Positions 16,240 to 17,447 of a stretch of 17,447 bases of DNA are shown here, piece by piece. The notes under the pieces are model-generated. The model ran no database searches. It was given only the letters and a program-made list of their open reading frames with translations, and had not been told where the DNA came from. Origin of the DNA: an uncultured Eubacteriales bacterium (GTDB taxonomy: Bacteria; Bacillota; Clostridia; Christensenellales; Borkfalkiaceae). The stretch's first letter is position 1; the number at the start of each line of letters is the position of its first letter. The stretch spans positions 1-17,447 of the forward strand of contig CABQND010000044.1 of the NCBI GenBank assembly GCA_902465495.1. The letters run 5' to 3'. Made by a program: the position numbers and the translations under genes.

Positions 16240-17076
16240 TTACTTCCGCGCGCCCAGCGCATCTAAAAACGTTACCGCCGCGTCGATATCCTTCGCAGGA
16301 TCTTCGCCGCACTCGCGTTCTATCGTCAGGTACCCTTCATACCCGATCTCTTCGAGCGCGGCGAGATATCTGTTCCAGTCCACCCCGCCCTGCCCGAGCG
16401 GCACTTCGCGGATCACATCCCATCCGCAGGGCAACACCCCGAAATACCGCGGCGCATACAGCGCGCGCGTGTCGAATTTTTTCAGCCGCAAACCGTCTTT
16501 CGCGTGCGTATGCACGATATAATCGCGCAGGGTATAAACCGCCTGCACGGGATCGTCGCCCGCGCACATGACCAGGTTTGCAGGGTCGAGATTGACAGCG
16601 ACCCCGTCGCTGCCCAATCCGTCCAGAAAACTTTTTAAGACCGCGGCCTTCTCCGGACCCGTTTCCACGGCAAAATGTCCGCCCATGCTTTTTGCAAAAT
16701 CGGCAAGTTCTTTGCAAACTTCGTGCATGCTTTCATACTGAACGCTGTCCTTGTTTTCGGGCACGACGCCGATGTGCGTCGTTACGATGTCCGTGCCGAG
16801 TTCTTTCGCCGCTTCCAAAATGCGCTTTTCGCGGTCGATCATCGCGCGGTCGCGCTCGTAATACATGGCGCAGCCGAAATCGCCGCAAACCGCTGAAAAA
16901 CAAAGTCCTTCGCCGTTTACAAATTTCTTGATCTCGGCAAGCTGTTTGCCGTCCGCTTCAAACGGAAACGCCTGCCCCGCATATGCCTGAATACCGTCCA
17001 ACCCGAGCCGCCTTGCTTCTTTGACCGCTTCGGGGAAAGTTTTCCGAAAACTTTCCAAAACAACTCCGATTTTCAT
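16240..17076 (-). CDS. Sugar phosphate isomerase/epimerase-like TIM-barrel protein
   Basis: A 278-residue protein of the xylose-isomerase-like TIM barrel/AP-endonuclease 2 superfamily. These are cytoplasmic, usually metal-dependent isomerases, epimerases or dehydratases of sugars and inositols. Likely metal ligands are E138 (AVETG), D164 (VNLDPAN), H189 or H191 (IVHTHAKDG) and E253 (LTIERECG). The N-terminal MKIGVVLESF strand and the LGLDGIQAY segment are typical. ATG 17076 is the only sensible start; the ribosome binding site is weak (GAGAAG). It has its own promoter just upstream and is the first gene of a two-gene unit with the oxidoreductase. The pair may process the sugar released by the neighbouring glycan operon, but nothing in sequence proves the link. 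Confidence 0.88.
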   Translation of the reverse strand: MKIGVVLESFRKTFPEAVKEARRLGLDGIQAYAGQAFPFEADGKQLAEIKKFVNGEGLCFSAVCGDFGCAMYYERDRAMIDREKRILEAAKELGTDIVTTHIGVVPENKDSVQYESMHEVCKELADFAKSMGGHFAVETGPEKAAVLKSFLDGLGSDGVAVNLDPANLVMCAGDDPVQAVYTLRDYIVHTHAKDGLRLKKFDTRALYAPRYFGVLPCGWDVIREVPLGQGGVDWNRYLAALEEIGYEGYLTIERECGEDPAKDIDAAVTFLDALGARK

Positions 17077-17099
17077 ATCGCTTCTCGCTTTTTTGTTTT

Positions 17100-17108
17100 A
17101 TTATACCA
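17100..17108 (-). promoter_or_regulatory. Extended -10 promoter of the isomerase/oxidoreductase unit
   Basis: TGG followed by TATAAT on the minus strand (17108-17100), about 24 bp before the ATG. No good -35 box is seen at 16-18 bp; the TGn extension would compensate. Confidence 0.6.
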
Positions 17109-17114
17109 TACAAT

Positions 17115-17148
17115 AAGAAAAAGAGAGGTTAAAACCTCTCTTTTTCTT
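17115..17148. terminator. Bidirectional terminator, 16-bp perfect palindrome
   Basis: AAGAAAAAGAGAGGTT is repeated as its exact complement at 17133-17148, with 2 bases between. The arm gives a T-rich tail in both directions. On the minus strand it lies after the tRNA-Asn/structured element and just before the isomerase promoter, so it insulates the two units. Confidence 0.8.
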
Positions 17149-17283
17149 TGGCTGCCCCTGACAGTATTTGACGTTTTTCGTCAAGGCTCTTCGAGCGCGA
17201 ACTGACATGCCCGCGCATGTTCCTTTCCGTTCACCATGCCGCTTTTGCGCGGGCTTCACTTCTCTCTGCAGGGGCAGCCACAA
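17149..17283. repeat. Structured element bounded by tRNA-Asn 3'-end copies
   Basis: This gene-free stretch of about 130 bp has 12-bp perfect inverted ends (TGGCTGCCCCTG at 17149-17160, complement at 17269-17280). Inside are an 8-bp pair GCCCGCGC (17209-17216) with GCGCGGGC (17247-17254), a hairpin TTGACG/CGTCAA (17168-17184) and a small hairpin GCTC/GAGC (17186-17196). Its left end, 17149-17164, repeats the last 16 nt of tRNA-Asn including CCA. It could be a small RNA, a MITE-like insertion, an attachment-site remnant or a decayed tRNA copy; the sequence does not decide. Confidence 0.6.
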
Positions 17284-17306
17284 AAAAAGAACCGCCTTCG
17301 CGGTTC
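17282..17306 (-). terminator. Intrinsic terminator after tRNA-Asn
   Basis: GAACCGC, loop GAAG, GCGGTTC, then seven T's on the minus strand, starting 8 nt after the tRNA CCA. It ends the rRNA/tRNA transcript. The hairpin is nested in a longer inverted repeat whose arms (17269-17283 and 17311-17325) include the tRNA 3' end. Confidence 0.88.
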
Positions 17307-17313
17307 CTTCTTG

Positions 17314-17389
17314 TGGCTGCCCCTGACAGACTCGAACTGACGACACTTCGGTTAACAGCCGAATGCTCTACCGACTGAGCTAAGGGGCA
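17314..17389 (-). tRNA. tRNA-Asn (anticodon GTT)
   Basis: A 76-nt cloverleaf with encoded CCA. The acceptor stem TGCCCCT/AGGGGCA is followed by discriminator G. The D arm is GCTC/GAGC with AGTCGGTA, the anticodon stem is TTCGG/CCGAA with loop CTGTTAA, and the T loop is TTCGAGT. The T stem GTCAG/CTGTC has one U-U mismatch. It lies about 8 nt after the 5S rRNA on the same strand, so it is the last gene of an rRNA operon. Confidence 0.95.
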
Positions 17390-17396
17390 ATATGGA

Positions 17397-17447
17397 TGCG
17401 GCAACTACCTATCCTCCCGGAGGGTGATCCTCAAGTACTTTCGGCGT
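17397..17447 (-). rRNA. rrf: 5S rRNA, 3' part only
   Basis: The minus strand reads ACGCCGAAAGTACTTGAGG, then CACCCTCCGGGAGGATAGGT and AGTTGCCGC, the conserved 3' half of bacterial 5S rRNA ending in the terminal helix. The 5' part lies beyond the right edge. The exact 3' end is uncertain by a few bases. Confidence 0.9.

Noticed and set aside
16226..16312. Longer N-terminus for the oxidoreductase
   Set aside because: It overlaps the end of the upstream gene. The Rossmann fold begins right after ATG 16225, which has its own GGAGGG site.
17101..17346. 81-codon minus-strand frame
   Set aside because: It runs through the tRNA-Asn gene, a terminator and the structured repeat, so it is not a protein gene.

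Overview
The window looks like a piece of a Firmicutes (Clostridia-type) chromosome, probably from a gut or other anaerobic glycan degrader. The evidence is strong GGAGG ribosome binding sites, TTG starts, Gram-positive lipoproteins, a CUT1 sugar ABC transporter without its own ATPase, an AraC regulator and two glycosidase-like proteins of the GH123/DUF4091 type. No marker fixes the genus. Every gene I can support is on the minus strand, so transcription runs from high to low coordinates.

Region 1 (17447 to 17110) is the end of an rRNA operon: the 3' part of a 5S rRNA, then tRNA-Asn(GTT), then an intrinsic terminator. After it comes a gene-free stretch of about 130 bp bounded by copies of the tRNA-Asn 3' end and full of inverted repeats. 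Region 2 (17108 to 15164) is a two-gene unit with an extended -10 promoter, encoding a TIM-barrel sugar isomerase/epimerase and a Gfo/Idh/MocA oxidoreductase. Region 3 (15102 to 13957) holds an AraC-type regulator with a recognisable promoter. Two hairpins that share the same arm ends flank this gene.

Region 4 (13951 to the left edge) is a tightly packed glycan-use operon. Its order is permease, permease, substrate-binding lipoprotein, GH123-like protein without a signal peptide, GH123-like lipoprotein, a 1377-residue multi-domain carbohydrate-binding-like lipoprotein, and a GH1 beta-glycosidase. Gaps are between -1 and 27 bp and several genes look translationally coupled. The likely logic is that surface lipoproteins bind and trim a glycan, the transporter imports the product, and the cytoplasmic GH123-like and GH1 enzymes finish it. 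The ATPase would be a shared MsmX/MsmK-type protein encoded elsewhere. The substrate is not known; characterised GH123 enzymes remove beta-linked GalNAc.

The GH1 gene is cut at its 3' end by a mobile element, apparently IS3-like, whose first 55 bp and transposase start codon lie at the left edge. The binding lipoprotein contains a 687-bp in-frame tandem repeat that looks identical at the DNA level across about 1.76 kb. Those two points, the paired exported/cytoplasmic GH123-like paralogues and the tRNA-Asn-derived structured element are the most interesting things here.
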